A stretch of 39,938 nt of DNA, from contig CABYJW010000007.1 of assembly GCA_902519465.1 (NCBI GenBank), positions 1 through 39,938 of the forward strand. The letters run 5' to 3'. The notes under the pieces are model-generated. The model worked only from the letters and a program-made list of their open reading frames with translations. It was not told the origin of the DNA and did not search any database. The stretch comes from an uncultured Pelagibacteraceae bacterium (lineage in GTDB: Bacteria; Pseudomonadota; Alphaproteobacteria; Pelagibacterales; Pelagibacteraceae). Of this stretch, positions 20,549-32,643 are shown piece by piece; the stretch's first letter is position 1; the number at the start of each line of letters is the position of its first letter. The position numbers were made by a program, and so were the translations under genes.

Positions 20549-21421
20549 ATGTTAAACCAGATTAAAAAAAATTCAAAAAGAATAGACAAATTTCTTAAAA
20601 AATATTTTAATAACCAACAGTATTCTAATCTAATAAAGCCAATGAAATATGGGACACTTTTTGGAGGTAAAAAAGTTAGATCGACTATTATTTTAAATAC
20701 AGGAAAAATTTTAAACATAAAACCAAAGTACCTAATAAATATTTGTGCGGCGGTTGAATGTATACATTCATACTCATTAATTCACGATGACTTACCTTGT
20801 ATGGATGATGATAAGTTAAGAAGAGGCAAACCATCGACCCATGTGAAGTTTGGCGAGTCTACAGCAATACTAGCAGGAAATTCCTTATTAACTTTAGCTT
20901 TCGAAATAATTGCTGATAAAAATTATAAAATTAAACCCGATCAAAAAGTTGAACTTATAAAAAAATTATCTGAATGCTCAGGTCATACTGGTATAGCTGG
21001 AGGTCAATTTCTTGATTTGAGTTACGAGAAAAAAAAAATAGGAAGTTCAAATATTATAAATATGCAAAAAAAGAAGACAGGCAAATTATTTGAATTTTGT
21101 TGCTTAGCACCCGCATTAATTTCAAATAAAAATAAAAAAATTAAAAAGAATATGAGTTTTATTGGCGAGGAATTGGGCTTTTTATTTCAAATTGCTGACG
21201 ATTTATTGGATATAAAAGGCAACAAATCTTATGTTGGAAAACCTGTTAATAAAGATAAAAAAAAAGGTAAATCAACGCTTATCAAATTAATGGGGTATAA
21301 TAAGACATTAAAGTTTGCTTTAAGAAGAAAAAAAATGATAATTGAAAAATTAAAAAAATATGGAGTAAAATCAAAAGAGCTTATAAATATAACTAATTTT
21401 ATATTGGATAGAAGTTATTAA
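20549..21421 (+). CDS. ispA: Short-chain polyprenyl (farnesyl) diphosphate synthase
   Basis: [18 protein letters not shown] (FARM), [19 protein letters not shown] (SARM); followed by dxs. Confidence 0.93.
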   Translation: MLNQIKKNSKRIDKFLKKYFNNQQYSNLIKPMKYGTLFGGKKVRSTIILNTGKILNIKPKYLINICAAVECIHSYSLIHDDLPCMDDDKLRRGKPSTHVKFGESTAILAGNSLLTLAFEIIADKNYKIKPDQKVELIKKLSECSGHTGIAGGQFLDLSYEKKKIGSSNIINMQKKKTGKLFEFCCLAPALISNKNKKIKKNMSFIGEELGFLFQIADDLLDIKGNKSYVGKPVNKDKKKGKSTLIKLMGYNKTLKFALRRKKMIIEKLKKYGVKSKELINITNFILDRSY

Positions 21422-23337
21422 TGAATGAAAAATTATTAGACCAGATAAATTTTCCATCTGACTTAAGAAAATTGAAAAAAAATCAACTAAATCAAGTTTC
21501 GGAAGAATTAAGAACAGAGTTAATAGAGGTGGTTTCAGAAACGGGGGGTCATTTAGGTGCCGGTCTCGGTGTTGTTGAAATGACAGTTGCACTTCATTAC
21601 GTCTTTAATACTCCAAAAGATAAACTTGTATGGGATGTTGGGCACCAATGTTATCCTCACAAAATCATCACTGGAAGAAAAGAAAAAATTAGATCTTTGA
21701 GAAAAGGTGGTGGGCTTTCTGGATTCACCAAAAGATCTGAAAGTGAATACGATCCCTTTGGTGCAGCACACAGCTCAACCTCAATTTCATCAACACTTGG
21801 AATGGCAACAGCAAAAAAATTATCAAATGATAATAACAATGTAGTTGCTGTCATCGGAGATGGTGCAATGAGTGCCGGCATGGCTTATGAAGCGATGAAT
21901 AATGCAGGAGCAATGAAATCCAAACTTATTGTAATATTAAATGATAACGACATGTCAATAGCTCCACCTGTGGGTGCTATGAGCAAATATTTAGCAAGGT
22001 TATTATCTGGTAAAATTTATTTTAGTTTTAGGGAGACAGTAAAATTAATTATTTCTGCTTTTTCAAAAAGATTTTCAAAAAAAGCTGGAAAGGCAGAAGA
22101 TATGTTACGAAGTATGGTAACTGGTGGTACACTATTTAATGAGCTTGGTTTCTATTATATCGGTCCAATTGATGGTCACGATGTAAACAATTTAGTAACT
22201 ATTTTGGAAAATGTAAAAAATTCTAAATATGATGGCCCAATTCTTATTCATACTTTAACAAAAAAAGGTAAAGGATATAAACCAGCAGAAGAGTCAGGAG
22301 ATAAATATCATGGGGTTTCAAAATTTAATGTACTAACAGGTGAACAGTCAAAAGGTAAATCAAAAACTCCTTCTTATACCAAAGTCTTTGCAAATACGCT
22401 TATTAAACATGCTCAAAATGATACTAAAATAGTTGCAATTACCGGAGCTATGCCATCTGGAACTGGACTAGACTTATTCGAAAAAAAATTTCCTGAAAGA
22501 ATGTTTGATGTAGGTATTGCAGAGCAACATGGAGTTACCTTTGCTGCCGGATTGGCAACCGAAGGATATAAGCCTTTTGCCGCAATATATTCTACTTTTC
22601 TTCAAAGAGCTTATGATCAAGTAGTCCATGATGTTGCGATACAATCTTTACCAGTTCGATTTGCAATTGATAGGGCAGGGTTAGTTGGCGCTGATGGACC
22701 AACTCATGCAGGATCATTTGATATTACTTACCTATCAACATTACCAAATTTTGTAGTTATGGCAGCTAGCGATGAAGCTGAATTAGTTAGAATGATAAAT
22801 ACATCTGTAAACATAAACGACAGACCTTCTGCTTTTAGATATCCGAGAGGAAATGGAATAGGAGTTGAATTACCTGACATTAAAGAAACTTTAAAAATTG
22901 GACAAGGAAAAATTATCACTCAGGGCAAGCATATTGCAATTCTTAATTTTGGTGCAAGATTGAATGAATGTAAAAAAGCTTCAGAGAATTTAGAAAAAAA
23001 AGGTATCACCACAACTATCTTTGATGCAAGATTTGCAAAACCACTTGATGATAAAGCTATAATAGAACTAGCATCGAGTCATGAAGTTATTTTGACTATC
23101 GAGGAAGGTTCAATAGGAGGTTTTGGATCTCATGTTTCAAAACTATTATCTGAAAGAGGATTTTTTGACAAAGGTTTAAAATTTAGATCAATGTTTTTAC
23201 CAGATAAGTTTTTGGATCAAGATACACCTGAAAAAATGTACAAGTCTGCTGGTCTAGATTATGAGGGCATTGTCCAGAAAATTGAAAGTACTTTAAATTC
23301 TAATATTGTTATTGCAAAGAATAAGAATCTTTCTTAA
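21421..23337 (+). CDS. dxs: 1-deoxy-D-xylulose-5-phosphate synthase
   Basis: [62 protein letters not shown]. Confidence 0.98.
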   Translation: MNEKLLDQINFPSDLRKLKKNQLNQVSEELRTELIEVVSETGGHLGAGLGVVEMTVALHYVFNTPKDKLVWDVGHQCYPHKIITGRKEKIRSLRKGGGLSGFTKRSESEYDPFGAAHSSTSISSTLGMATAKKLSNDNNNVVAVIGDGAMSAGMAYEAMNNAGAMKSKLIVILNDNDMSIAPPVGAMSKYLARLLSGKIYFSFRETVKLIISAFSKRFSKKAGKAEDMLRSMVTGGTLFNELGFYYIGPIDGHDVNNLVTILENVKNSKYDGPILIHTLTKKGKGYKPAEESGDKYHGVSKFNVLTGEQSKGKSKTPSYTKVFANTLIKHAQNDTKIVAITGAMPSGTGLDLFEKKFPERMFDVGIAEQHGVTFAAGLATEGYKPFAAIYSTFLQRAYDQVVHDVAIQSLPVRFAIDRAGLVGADGPTHAGSFDITYLSTLPNFVVMAASDEAELVRMINTSVNINDRPSAFRYPRGNGIGVELPDIKETLKIGQGKIITQGKHIAILNFGARLNECKKASENLEKKGITTTIFDARFAKPLDDKAIIELASSHEVILTIEEGSIGGFGSHVSKLLSERGFFDKGLKFRSMFLPDKFLDQDTPEKMYKSAGLDYEGIVQKIESTLNSNIVIAKNKNLS

Positions 23338-24416
23338 CCACATTGAGCTCTATTCATTAAGTAGTGATCTAACAGCACGCAAGAAAGCATTGCCTCACCT
23401 ATCGGAACAGCTCTAATTCCAACGCATGGATCATGACGACCTCTAACTGATATTTTAGTATTTTTTCCTTTTTTATTAATTGTTTCACGACTGTTGATTA
23501 TAGATGAGGTAGGCTTAACAGCAAATGATACAATGATTTCTTGACCAGAAGAAATACCACCTAAAATTCCTCCAGCATTATTACTTTTAAATTTAATTTT
23601 ACCTGATGAAGATCTTATTTCATCGGAGTTTTCCTCACCTGATAAGTAAGCTGATGACATACCTGCACCAATGTTTACTCCTTTGACTGCATTTATACTT
23701 ATAAGCGCTGCAGCTATATCAGTATCTAATTTTGAGTATATCGGAGCCCCCAAACCTGCAGGAACACCGTTTGCTCTTAATTCAATAATTGCTCCACAAG
23801 AAGAACCAGATTTTCTTACAGCCATCAAATACTTTTCCCATAATTTCACAGATTTTTTATCTGGACAAAAAAATGGATTTTTATTTATTTCTTTATTATT
23901 CCAATTATTCCTATCACAACCCATCAAACCAAGCTGGGTGACACCACCGATAATATTAAATTTTTTTCCTATTACTTTTTTGAGAACTATTTTTGCTATA
24001 GAGCCAGCAGCAACTCTAGACGCCGTCTCTCGAGCAGACTGTCTTCCGCCACCTCTGAAATCTCTTATTCCATATTTTTTAAAATATGTGAAATCAGCAT
24101 GCCCTGGTCTAAACTTATCTTTTATAGACTCATAATCTCTAGATCTTTTGTCTTCATTACGAATTATCAATGAGATTGGGGTGCCAGTTGTTTTACCTTG
24201 AAATACTCCTGATAAAATTTCAACTTTGTCAGACTCTTTTCTCTGCGACACAAACTTCGAATTTCCAGGACGCCTTCGGTCCATATCTTTTTGAATATCT
24301 TTCTCAGATATGGCAATATTTGGGGGGCAACCGTCCACAATACAGCCTATAGCTGGACCATGTGACTCACCCCAAGTAGTAAACCTAAATATTTTTCCAA
24401 AAGTATTAAAAGACAT
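23334..24416 (-). CDS. aroC: Chorismate synthase
   Basis: [63 protein letters not shown]. Confidence 0.98.
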   Translation of the reverse strand: MSFNTFGKIFRFTTWGESHGPAIGCIVDGCPPNIAISEKDIQKDMDRRRPGNSKFVSQRKESDKVEILSGVFQGKTTGTPISLIIRNEDKRSRDYESIKDKFRPGHADFTYFKKYGIRDFRGGGRQSARETASRVAAGSIAKIVLKKVIGKKFNIIGGVTQLGLMGCDRNNWNNKEINKNPFFCPDKKSVKLWEKYLMAVRKSGSSCGAIIELRANGVPAGLGAPIYSKLDTDIAAALISINAVKGVNIGAGMSSAYLSGEENSDEIRSSSGKIKFKSNNAGGILGGISSGQEIIVSFAVKPTSSIINSRETINKKGKNTKISVRGRHDPCVGIRAVPIGEAMLSCVLLDHYLMNRAQCG

Positions 24417-24450
24417 TGATAATTAATGTATAAATTATTTTATATAAATT

Positions 24451-25083
24451 ATGAATCAAAAAAGTGGCCAAAATTCGTTAGGTTTAGATGCTTGTTTTGA
24501 AGACGAGCAAAACCCTATAGTTTTGTTTAAAAAATGGTTTGCAGTTGCTGAAAAAAGTGAAATTAACGATCCAAATGCTTTATCATTAGCAACATCAAGC
24601 TCAGATGGTATGCCGAGCGTTAGGATGGTTTTACTCAAAGGTTTAAGTGAAAAAGGTTTTGTTTTTTACACAAATTTCAATAGTAAAAAAGGGAGTGACC
24701 TTAAAAAAAATCCAAAAGCATCAATGTGCTTCCATTGGAAAAGTTTAAGGAGACAAATTAGAATATCTGGTAAAACTGTTGTCATAGAAAACAAAGAAGC
24801 AGACGAATATTATAATTCAAGAGCTTATGGAAGTAGGATAGGTGCTTGGGCGTCTTCACAGTCTCAAACTATGAATAATAGAAATGAATTTATAAATAAA
24901 ATCAAAGAATTTGAAAAGAAATATCCAGATCAAAAAAATGTTCCACGACCGCCACACTGGTCAGGCTGGCGAGTAGAACCAGATAATATAGAATTTTGGT
25001 TAGAAATAAAGAACAGGATACACGAAAGATTAAATTATAGAAAAAAAAACGGCGAGTGGCTAAGAGAAATACTTTACCCTTAA
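24451..25083 (+). CDS. pdxH: Pyridoxamine 5'-phosphate oxidase
   Basis: SVRMVLLKGLSEKGFVFYTNFNSKKGSDL, SRIGAWASSQSQ, PPHWSGWRVEPDNIEFW. Confidence 0.96.
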   Translation: MNQKSGQNSLGLDACFEDEQNPIVLFKKWFAVAEKSEINDPNALSLATSSSDGMPSVRMVLLKGLSEKGFVFYTNFNSKKGSDLKKNPKASMCFHWKSLRRQIRISGKTVVIENKEADEYYNSRAYGSRIGAWASSQSQTMNNRNEFINKIKEFEKKYPDQKNVPRPPHWSGWRVEPDNIEFWLEIKNRIHERLNYRKKNGEWLREILYP

Positions 25084-26093
25084 AAGGACCTATTTAAACT
25101 AAACCCAGTAAGGTTTTGTAAAATATTTTTTTCATTTGAGTTTTCAAACATACCCAATGCATCGTAAGAAACATTTACAAAATATTCTGCTCTTTTAAAT
25201 GTTGTTTCTAGAGCTTTATATTTTTTTATCAATTTGAGTGTTTCATCAAAATCTTCTTTTTCCCGCTTATCTTTTTTAAAAATTTTTGTTAAAAAAGTTC
25301 TTTCGACCATGTTCGATTTTTGGAATACAATAATAATTGGTAATGTAACTTTTCCTTCAAAAAAATCTTTACCTATTTGTTTTCCAAAAATTTTCTCTTT
25401 TGAAAAATAATCTAATGCATCATCAGCAATTTGAAATGCCAAACCAAGGTTTTTACCATAAGACTCTAGCGCATCTTTTTTCTTTTTATCCTGTCCCGAA
25501 ATACAAGCACCCACTTTTGTTGCAGCAGCAAACAGAGCAGCAGTTTTTAGATTAATTATTTTTATATAATTTTCCTCTAAAAGATCTGCTTCTCCTTTAT
25601 GTTGAAGTTGAAGTACTTCACCCTGTGCAATCTTTGAGGATGTTGAAGATAAAAGTTTTAAAACTTCTAAATCTCCATCTTCTACCATCATCTCGAAGCA
25701 TCTGCTGAGCAGATAGTCACCAACCAAAATTGAAGATTGATTACCCCAAATAGCATTTGTAGTTTTATTTCCTCTTCTAATTTCGCTTTCATCTATAACA
25801 TCATCATGTAGTAATGTGGCACTATGTATAAGTTCAACGCAAGCTGCTAAATTAATATCCCTTTTACCATTCACATAACCCCCAAGTTTTGCTGAACCCA
25901 TTGTTAATAAGGCACGGATTCTTTTTCCGCCAGAGTTGAGATGGTAATCACTCATTTTGTTGATAAGATCAACTTCACTGTTAAGCTTAGTATTTATAAG
26001 CTTTTCAACAGCCTTCAGTTTTCCATCTAAAAGATTTTTTAAATCTAGGTAGGCCGAATTAACAGATTTTTTTAGAGGTATGACTGAACCCAT
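25080..26093 (-). CDS. ispB: Trans-polyprenyl (octaprenyl-type) diphosphate synthase
   Basis: LLHDDVIDESEIRRG, GDYLLSRCFEMM, LAFQIADDALDYF motifs. Confidence 0.92.
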   Translation of the reverse strand: MGSVIPLKKSVNSAYLDLKNLLDGKLKAVEKLINTKLNSEVDLINKMSDYHLNSGGKRIRALLTMGSAKLGGYVNGKRDINLAACVELIHSATLLHDDVIDESEIRRGNKTTNAIWGNQSSILVGDYLLSRCFEMMVEDGDLEVLKLLSSTSSKIAQGEVLQLQHKGEADLLEENYIKIINLKTAALFAAATKVGACISGQDKKKKDALESYGKNLGLAFQIADDALDYFSKEKIFGKQIGKDFFEGKVTLPIIIVFQKSNMVERTFLTKIFKKDKREKEDFDETLKLIKKYKALETTFKRAEYFVNVSYDALGMFENSNEKNILQNLTGFSLNRSF

Positions 26094-26229
26094 TTAATAA
26101 TTATATACTGTAAAAAATTATAATTTCATACATCTGTGACGCACTTCAATTTCAACCAAGGGTAGCGTAAAATATATTTATATATTTATTTTAACTGCTG
26201 GTATAAGAAATAAAATTAACCTAATTCAT

Positions 26230-27042
26230 ATGTTTTCATTATTTAAAAAAAAGATAACAATTCCACATGTGAGACTTACTGGTGTGATAGGGTCTGCTGG
26301 AAGGTTTAGACAAGGTATTGATTTTTCAGGACAACAGGAAATTATTAAAAAAGCATTCTCATTTAAAAAATCAAAAAATGTTGCTATTTCGATAAATTCA
26401 CCTGGTGGTTCGCCAGTTCAATCCCACTTAATACATGATTACATTAGACAATTAGCAAAAAAAAACAAAAAGAAAGTAATAGTTTTTGCCGAAGATGTCG
26501 CTGCATCTGGGGGTTATTTAATTGCATGTGCAGGTGATGAAATTTATGCGAATTCTAGTTCTATAGTTGGATCTATTGGTGTAATTTCAGCTTCATTCGG
26601 TTTTCAAGATGCTATAAAAAAAATAGGAATCCAAAGAAGAGTTTATACAGCTGGAAAAAATAAAAGTACTCTTGATCCCTTCAAAGAAGAAAAAGAAGAA
26701 GATATTCAGCGAATTAAAAAATTACAATTAGAATTACATTCAGATTTCATAAATTTGGTAAAAAAAAGCAGAGGGTCAAAATTAAAAGATGCAGAAAAAA
26801 ATAATATTTTTACTGGAGAATTTTGGTCGGGTTCAGCTTCTCTTAAGCTAGGTCTCATTGACGGAATCGGCAACGCTGAACAAATACTAAGGGAAAAATT
26901 TGGAGAAAATATTGTAATTAAAAAACTTGAAAAACCAAAAGGTTTTATTGCAAGAAAATTATCTTCATCATTAGAAAATCAAATTGATAGTATTGCAAAT
27001 GCAATAGAAGAAAGAGCGATGTGGCAGAAATACGGTTTATAA
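26230..27042 (+). CDS. S49-family signal-peptide-peptidase-like serine protease (SohB/SppA type)
   Basis: VAISINSPGGSPVQSHLIH, DVAASGGYLIACAGDEIYAN, SIVGSIGVI. Confidence 0.92.
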   Translation: MFSLFKKKITIPHVRLTGVIGSAGRFRQGIDFSGQQEIIKKAFSFKKSKNVAISINSPGGSPVQSHLIHDYIRQLAKKNKKKVIVFAEDVAASGGYLIACAGDEIYANSSSIVGSIGVISASFGFQDAIKKIGIQRRVYTAGKNKSTLDPFKEEKEEDIQRIKKLQLELHSDFINLVKKSRGSKLKDAEKNNIFTGEFWSGSASLKLGLIDGIGNAEQILREKFGENIVIKKLEKPKGFIARKLSSSLENQIDSIANAIEERAMWQKYGL

Positions 27043-27927
27043 ATGCCAGAAAAAATAAAAAATAAAAAAAACTTTTTTACATTTCAAGATGTTGTTTTTA
27101 ATTTGCAAAAATACTGGAGTAAATACGGTTGTGTTATATTACAACCTTATGATTTGGAAGTCGGTGCAGGAACTTTTCACCCGGCAACAACTTTACGTTC
27201 ACTTGGACCAAAACCATGGAAAGCAGCATATGTTCAACCATCAAGAAGACCAACAGATGGAAGATATGGAAAAAATCCAAATAGACTTCAACATTATTAT
27301 CAATTTCAAGTTATAATTAAACCATCACCCAAAAATATTAAACAAATCTATTTAAAAAGTTTATCTGCTATCGGTATTGTAGCAAAGGACCATGATATAA
27401 GATTTGTAGAAGATGATTGGGAAAGTCCGACCCTTGGAGCGGCAGGATTAGGTTGGGAAGTTTGGTGTGATGGTATGGAAATAACTCAATTCACATACTT
27501 TCAAAAGATGACAGGGATAGAATGCAAACCTATATCTGTTGAATTAACATATGGTTTAGAAAGAATATGTATGTTTATTCAACAAAAGAAAAATATTTTT
27601 GATATCGAATGGAATAATGAAGGTGTAAAATATAAAGATGTTTATTTTCAATCAGAAAAAGAATTTTCCTCATATAATTTTGACCATGCTAATACAGAAT
27701 TTTTGCTTAAAAATTTTGAAATAGCTGAAAGTGAATGTAAATCATTGTTAGATAAAAAACTTTCTCTTCCTGCGTATGATCAATGTCTAAAGGCTAGCCA
27801 TATATTTAACTTATTAGACTCCAGAGGTGTTATTTCAGTTGCTGAAAGAACAGGGTATATCAATAGAATAAGGGAACTTGCAAAAGGATCAGGATCAATT
27901 TGGTTAAGTAGTCAAATAGAAAAATAA
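27043..27927 (+). CDS. glyQ: Glycyl-tRNA synthetase alpha subunit
   Basis: [47 protein letters not shown]. Confidence 0.98.
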   Translation: MPEKIKNKKNFFTFQDVVFNLQKYWSKYGCVILQPYDLEVGAGTFHPATTLRSLGPKPWKAAYVQPSRRPTDGRYGKNPNRLQHYYQFQVIIKPSPKNIKQIYLKSLSAIGIVAKDHDIRFVEDDWESPTLGAAGLGWEVWCDGMEITQFTYFQKMTGIECKPISVELTYGLERICMFIQQKKNIFDIEWNNEGVKYKDVYFQSEKEFSSYNFDHANTEFLLKNFEIAESECKSLLDKKLSLPAYDQCLKASHIFNLLDSRGVISVAERTGYINRIRELAKGSGSIWLSSQIEK

Positions 27928-29982
27928 ATGTCAGAACTATTAGTTGAATTATTTAGTGAGGAAATTCCATCCAACTTACAAATTCATACGAGACAACAGT
28001 TAGAAAATCTATTAAAGCAAAACCTTTCTTCATCTAACCTCAAACCTAAAAGTCTTGAGGTATTTTCTACTCCTACTAGGCTTACAATTCATATAACTGG
28101 ATTACCTAAAATAATCAAAATTCCAGCAGCAGAAATAAAAGGACCAAAGGTGGGTGTTCCTGAAAGTGTTATTGATAATTACGCAAAGTCCAAAAACTTA
28201 AATGTAAGTGACTTGCAAAAAAAGGATACTGAAAAAGGAATTTTCTATTTTGCTAAGGTAAAAGGAAAAGAAATAAGCACAGATAAAGAGCTTGAAAAAA
28301 TAATACCTCAAACTCTGAAAGATATAAATTGGAAAAAATCAATGAAATGGTCTGATTTTGAGTTGAACTGGGGCAGACCATTAATATCTATATTAGCTAT
28401 TTTTAATGAGAAGTTCCTCAAATTTAATTTTGCCCATTTAGAAAGCGTAAATTTTACAATGCTTGAAAACAACGATCAAATAAAGCAAATAAAAGTAAAA
28501 AACTTCAATGATTATCTGAATTTATTAGAACAAAATGAAATTATTTTAGACCATAATAAAAGAAAAGAATATATTTTAAAAAAAATTGTCTCAATATATA
28601 AAAAAAAATCTTGTAAAGAAATTATTAACCAATCTTTACTAACAGAAGTTAGCAATCTTGTAGATAAACCAAATGTAATTACAGCAACTTTTGATAAATC
28701 TTATTTAGAATTACCTAAAGAAATAATTAAATCAACTTTGCAAACCCACCAAAGGTATTTTACTTTAATTGATATAAAAGACAGAATGCTTAATGAATTT
28801 ATTATAGTAGCAAATAATAAAGATGAAAAAAAACTAATAAAAACTGGAAATGAAAGAGTTGTAGAGGCAAGATTGTCTGATGCTAATTTCTTTTGGAACA
28901 GGGATAAGTCATTTAATTTAATCAAACAAATTAATAAATTAAAAAAAGTAGTTTTTTATGAAAATCTAGGATCAGTTTATGACAAAACTCAGAGATTGAG
29001 AAAAATGGCCTATTTTATTTCAGATCAATTAAATATAAATAAAGAGAAATTAGAAATAGCTGCATCAGTATCTAAATCTGACTTAGTATCAGATCTCGTT
29101 TCTGAATTTCCTGAGCTTCAAGGAGAAATGGGAAAATATTTTGCGCTCAACCAAGGATTTGAGCAAGATGTTTCAAATGCAATAAGCGAGCACTATTTAC
29201 CTACCGGAAACTCATCAAGTATCCCAAAAAAACCTATTAGTTATTCTTTATCAATTTTGGATAAATTAGATAATCTAGTAGGTTTTTATTTGATAAATGA
29301 AAAACCAACAAGTTCAAAAGACCCTTTTGCTTTAAGAAGGTCAGCCATAGGATTGTTAAGAACAATAATTGAAAATAATTTAGTTATTAAAATATCAGAT
29401 TTAATCGATTATTTTACTAGAATTTACTTAGAACAGGGTGTTCAAGAAAAAAATACTCAACTAAAAAAAGAATTAATGACCTTTTTAAGAGAAAGAATGA
29501 AAAATATCTTAAAAGAAAAAAAAGTTAGAACCGATATCATCGAGGCTTCGATTAGTTCACACACTAATGATAATTTTTTAGAGCTCTATAAAAAAACTTT
29601 AATAATGAATAAATTTATATCTAAAGAGCTTGGTAAAAATGCTGTTTCAACTTATAAAAGAGCCTCAAGCATATTAGAACAAGAAAAATTAGAACTAAAG
29701 AATGGTCCTGATGCTGTTCTATTTAAAGAAGAAGAAGAGAAAGAACTTTTTGAAAGAATAAATATCATTCGGAAAGCTTTTACAATAAAAGAAGAGAGAA
29801 AAAATTATGAAGAACATTTAAAGCTTTTATCTGACACAAAACTATCAACAGATAAATTTTTTGAAAAAGTTAAGGTTAACGATGATAATAACGACCTTAA
29901 AAATAATCGTTTGGAACTATTGCAAATACTATGTTCAACGTTTAATACTTTTGTAGATTTCTCTAAATTAGAAGGATCTTAA
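27928..29982 (+). CDS. glyS: Glycyl-tRNA synthetase beta subunit
   Basis: MSELLVELFSEEIP, NERVVEARLSDANFFWNRD, DPFALRRSAIGLLR; downstream of glyQ. Confidence 0.97.
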   Translation: MSELLVELFSEEIPSNLQIHTRQQLENLLKQNLSSSNLKPKSLEVFSTPTRLTIHITGLPKIIKIPAAEIKGPKVGVPESVIDNYAKSKNLNVSDLQKKDTEKGIFYFAKVKGKEISTDKELEKIIPQTLKDINWKKSMKWSDFELNWGRPLISILAIFNEKFLKFNFAHLESVNFTMLENNDQIKQIKVKNFNDYLNLLEQNEIILDHNKRKEYILKKIVSIYKKKSCKEIINQSLLTEVSNLVDKPNVITATFDKSYLELPKEIIKSTLQTHQRYFTLIDIKDRMLNEFIIVANNKDEKKLIKTGNERVVEARLSDANFFWNRDKSFNLIKQINKLKKVVFYENLGSVYDKTQRLRKMAYFISDQLNINKEKLEIAASVSKSDLVSDLVSEFPELQGEMGKYFALNQGFEQDVSNAISEHYLPTGNSSSIPKKPISYSLSILDKLDNLVGFYLINEKPTSSKDPFALRRSAIGLLRTIIENNLVIKISDLIDYFTRIYLEQGVQEKNTQLKKELMTFLRERMKNILKEKKVRTDIIEASISSHTNDNFLELYKKTLIMNKFISKELGKNAVSTYKRASSILEQEKLELKNGPDAVLFKEEEEKELFERINIIRKAFTIKEERKNYEEHLKLLSDTKLSTDKFFEKVKVNDDNNDLKNNRLELLQILCSTFNTFVDFSKLEGS

Positions 29983-32642
29983 TGTCTAAATACATATTTA
30001 GTTTTGGAGACAAAAAAACAAAAAAAATATTAAATTCCAAAAACATTTTGGGCGGTAAAGGAGCTAATCTAGCCGAGATGGCTAGACTTGGTTTACCCGT
30101 ACCCCCAGGATTTACAATTTCAACCGAAATGTGTTCAATTTTTTATAAGAATAAAAAAAAACTAAACACAAAAATTTTCAAAGAAATAAAAAAAGAATTA
30201 AAAAAAATTGAATTAATAACCGGAAAAAGATTCGGTGATAATTCAAATCCTTTACTTGTATCAGTAAGATCTGGTTCAAGGGTATCCATGCCAGGTATGA
30301 TGGATACTATTCTTAATTTAGGGTTAAACGACAGGACCGTGGAAGCATTGTCAAAAAAAACTTCAAACGAAAGATTTGCCAAAGATAGTTATAGAAGATT
30401 CATTCAAATGTATGCAAATGTGGTTTTAGGGATTGAAAGCCATCTGTTTGAGGAAATGATTGATAACTTTAAACTAACAAAAGGTGTTTTGATGGACACC
30501 GAATTAAATGCTGATGATTGGGATGGCCTAATAAAAAATTTCAAATTTTTAATATTAGAAAAAACAAAAAAAGATTTTCCTCAAGATGTTTACGTACAAT
30601 TGTTTGGAGCCATCAAAGCAGTATTTTTATCTTGGGAGAGCAAAAGAGCAAAAAATTATAGAAAATATAATCACATACCAGGAGATTGGGGAACAGCAGT
30701 AAATATTCAATCCATGGTATTTGGAAATATGGGAAATGATTGTGCTACAGGTGTTGCATTTACAAGAAACCCGTCGACTGGAGAAAATAAATTTTTTGGA
30801 GAATATTTAATAAATGCCCAAGGAGAAGACGTCGTAGCTGGTAGTAGAACACCTAGGTACATTACAAAAAAAGCAAAAGAAAATGCTGGAGCCATAGAAA
30901 AATCGATGGAAGAAACTATGCCAAAAGTTTTCAAGGAACTTAAAAATATTTTTGTGAAATTAGAAAAACATTATCGAGACATGCAAGATATTGAATTCAC
31001 AGTAGAAAATAAAAAACTATGGATGCTACAGACAAGAAATGGAAAGCGAACTGCAAAAGCAGCAATTAAAATTGCAGTTGATATGGTTAAGGAAAAACTA
31101 ATTTCTAAAAAGGAAGCAATTTTAAGAATTGATCCTAACACTCTAGATACACTTTTGCACCCAACACTGGATGAAAAAGTTAACAAAGAAGTAATCGCAA
31201 AAGGTCTGCCGGCATCACCCGGCGCAGCAAGTGGGAAAGTAGTTTTTAGTGCTGATGAGGCTGAGAAAATGAATAATCAAAAAGAAGATACAATTTTAGT
31301 TAGAGTAGAAACGTCACCAGAGGATATTCACGGTATGCATGCAGCTAAAGGAATATTAACTGCAAGAGGCGGAATGACTAGTCATGCTGCTGTAGTAGCT
31401 AGAGGTATGGGAAGACCATGCGTTTCAGGGTCTGGAGAAATTAATATCGATTATGAAACAAAAGAATTCAAAGTTGGAGATTTAAGTATTAAAGAGGGAG
31501 AGGTTATAACTATTGATGGAGGAACGGGCAGAGTAATGAAGGGCCTAGTCCCAACAGTCAAACCTGATATTTCAGGTTATTTCTCCACTATAATGAAATG
31601 GTCAGATGAATTTAGAAAACTCAAAATAAGAACGAATGCTGAAACACCACAAGATACTAAAATGGCTAGAAATTTCGGCGCAGAAGGGATTGGTTTATGT
31701 AGGACTGAGCATATGTTTTTTGATGACGAGAGAATTCTATCAGTTAGACAAATGATTCTTTCAAAAAGTCTAGATGACAGAAAAATTGCTTTAGAAAAAT
31801 TACTACCTCACCAAAAAAATGATTTTAAAGAAATTTTTAAAATTATGAAGGGTTTGCCAGTAACTGTAAGACTTTTAGACCCTCCTCTGCACGAGTTCTT
31901 GCCTAAGACAGATAAAGATATGGAGGAGGTAGCAAGATCACTAAATCTAGGAGTTAAAGAGATTAAAAATAGAGTAGCAGAATTACATGAATTAAATCCA
32001 ATGCTTGGACACAGAGGATGTAGATTGGGTATCTCTTTTCCAGAAATTTACGAAATGCAATGCAGAGCTATTTTTGATGCTTTAATTGAATGTAAAAAAG
32101 AGAAAATTAAATCAGTCGTACCAGAGATAATGATACCTTTGGTTTCAACAGAAGACGAGCTCGGAATAATGAGAAAATTAGTTAATAGGGTTGCTGATCA
32201 AGTTCAACAAGAGAATAAAGTTAAAATAAATTATTTTGTAGGCACTATGATCGAGCTTCCAAGAGCAGCTCTGAGGGCAGCCCCAATATCAAAATATGCA
32301 GATTTTTTTAGCTTTGGAACTAACGATTTGACGCAAACTACATTTGGTATCAGCAGAGACGATTCTGGAAAATTTTTAAATGATTATATTGATCATAAAA
32401 TTTTCGATGAAGATCCATTTGTAAGCATTGATAAAGACGGCGTTGGCGAACTTGTCAAAATTGCATCACAAAGAGGAAAAAAACAAAACAAAAAACTTAA
32501 ATTAGGGATCTGCGGAGAACACGGAGGAGATCCTAGAAGTATCGAATTTTGTTCTAAAAATGGATTGAATTATGTTTCTTGCTCACCATTTAGAGTTCCG
32601 ATTGCCAGACTTGCTGCAGCACAAGCTGAGCTTAGAAGATAA
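29982..32642 (+). CDS. ppdK: Pyruvate, phosphate dikinase
   Basis: GGKGANLAEMARLGLPVPPGFTI, RGGMTSHAAVVARGMGRPCVSG, GTNDLTQTTFGISRDD, LGICGEHGGDP. Confidence 0.98.
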   Translation: MSKYIFSFGDKKTKKILNSKNILGGKGANLAEMARLGLPVPPGFTISTEMCSIFYKNKKKLNTKIFKEIKKELKKIELITGKRFGDNSNPLLVSVRSGSRVSMPGMMDTILNLGLNDRTVEALSKKTSNERFAKDSYRRFIQMYANVVLGIESHLFEEMIDNFKLTKGVLMDTELNADDWDGLIKNFKFLILEKTKKDFPQDVYVQLFGAIKAVFLSWESKRAKNYRKYNHIPGDWGTAVNIQSMVFGNMGNDCATGVAFTRNPSTGENKFFGEYLINAQGEDVVAGSRTPRYITKKAKENAGAIEKSMEETMPKVFKELKNIFVKLEKHYRDMQDIEFTVENKKLWMLQTRNGKRTAKAAIKIAVDMVKEKLISKKEAILRIDPNTLDTLLHPTLDEKVNKEVIAKGLPASPGAASGKVVFSADEAEKMNNQKEDTILVRVETSPEDIHGMHAAKGILTARGGMTSHAAVVARGMGRPCVSGSGEINIDYETKEFKVGDLSIKEGEVITIDGGTGRVMKGLVPTVKPDISGYFSTIMKWSDEFRKLKIRTNAETPQDTKMARNFGAEGIGLCRTEHMFFDDERILSVRQMILSKSLDDRKIALEKLLPHQKNDFKEIFKIMKGLPVTVRLLDPPLHEFLPKTDKDMEEVARSLNLGVKEIKNRVAELHELNPMLGHRGCRLGISFPEIYEMQCRAIFDALIECKKEKIKSVVPEIMIPLVSTEDELGIMRKLVNRVADQVQQENKVKINYFVGTMIELPRAALRAAPISKYADFFSFGTNDLTQTTFGISRDDSGKFLNDYIDHKIFDEDPFVSIDKDGVGELVKIASQRGKKQNKKLKLGICGEHGGDPRSIEFCSKNGLNYVSCSPFRVPIARLAAAQAELRR

Positions 32643-32643
32643 T

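Noticed and set aside
23671-24135. 154-aa plus-strand ORF opposite aroC
   Set aside because: Lies fully within confidently assigned aroC; low-complexity reverse-frame composition.
26094-26229. 136-bp ispB/S49-peptidase divergent spacer as a possible small RNA or riboswitch
   Set aside because: No stable hairpin, terminator or conserved riboswitch core recognised by eye; probably promoters only.
27089-27316. 75-aa same-strand alternative-frame ORF inside glyQ
   Set aside because: Out-of-frame overlap within a strongly conserved gene; no motif.
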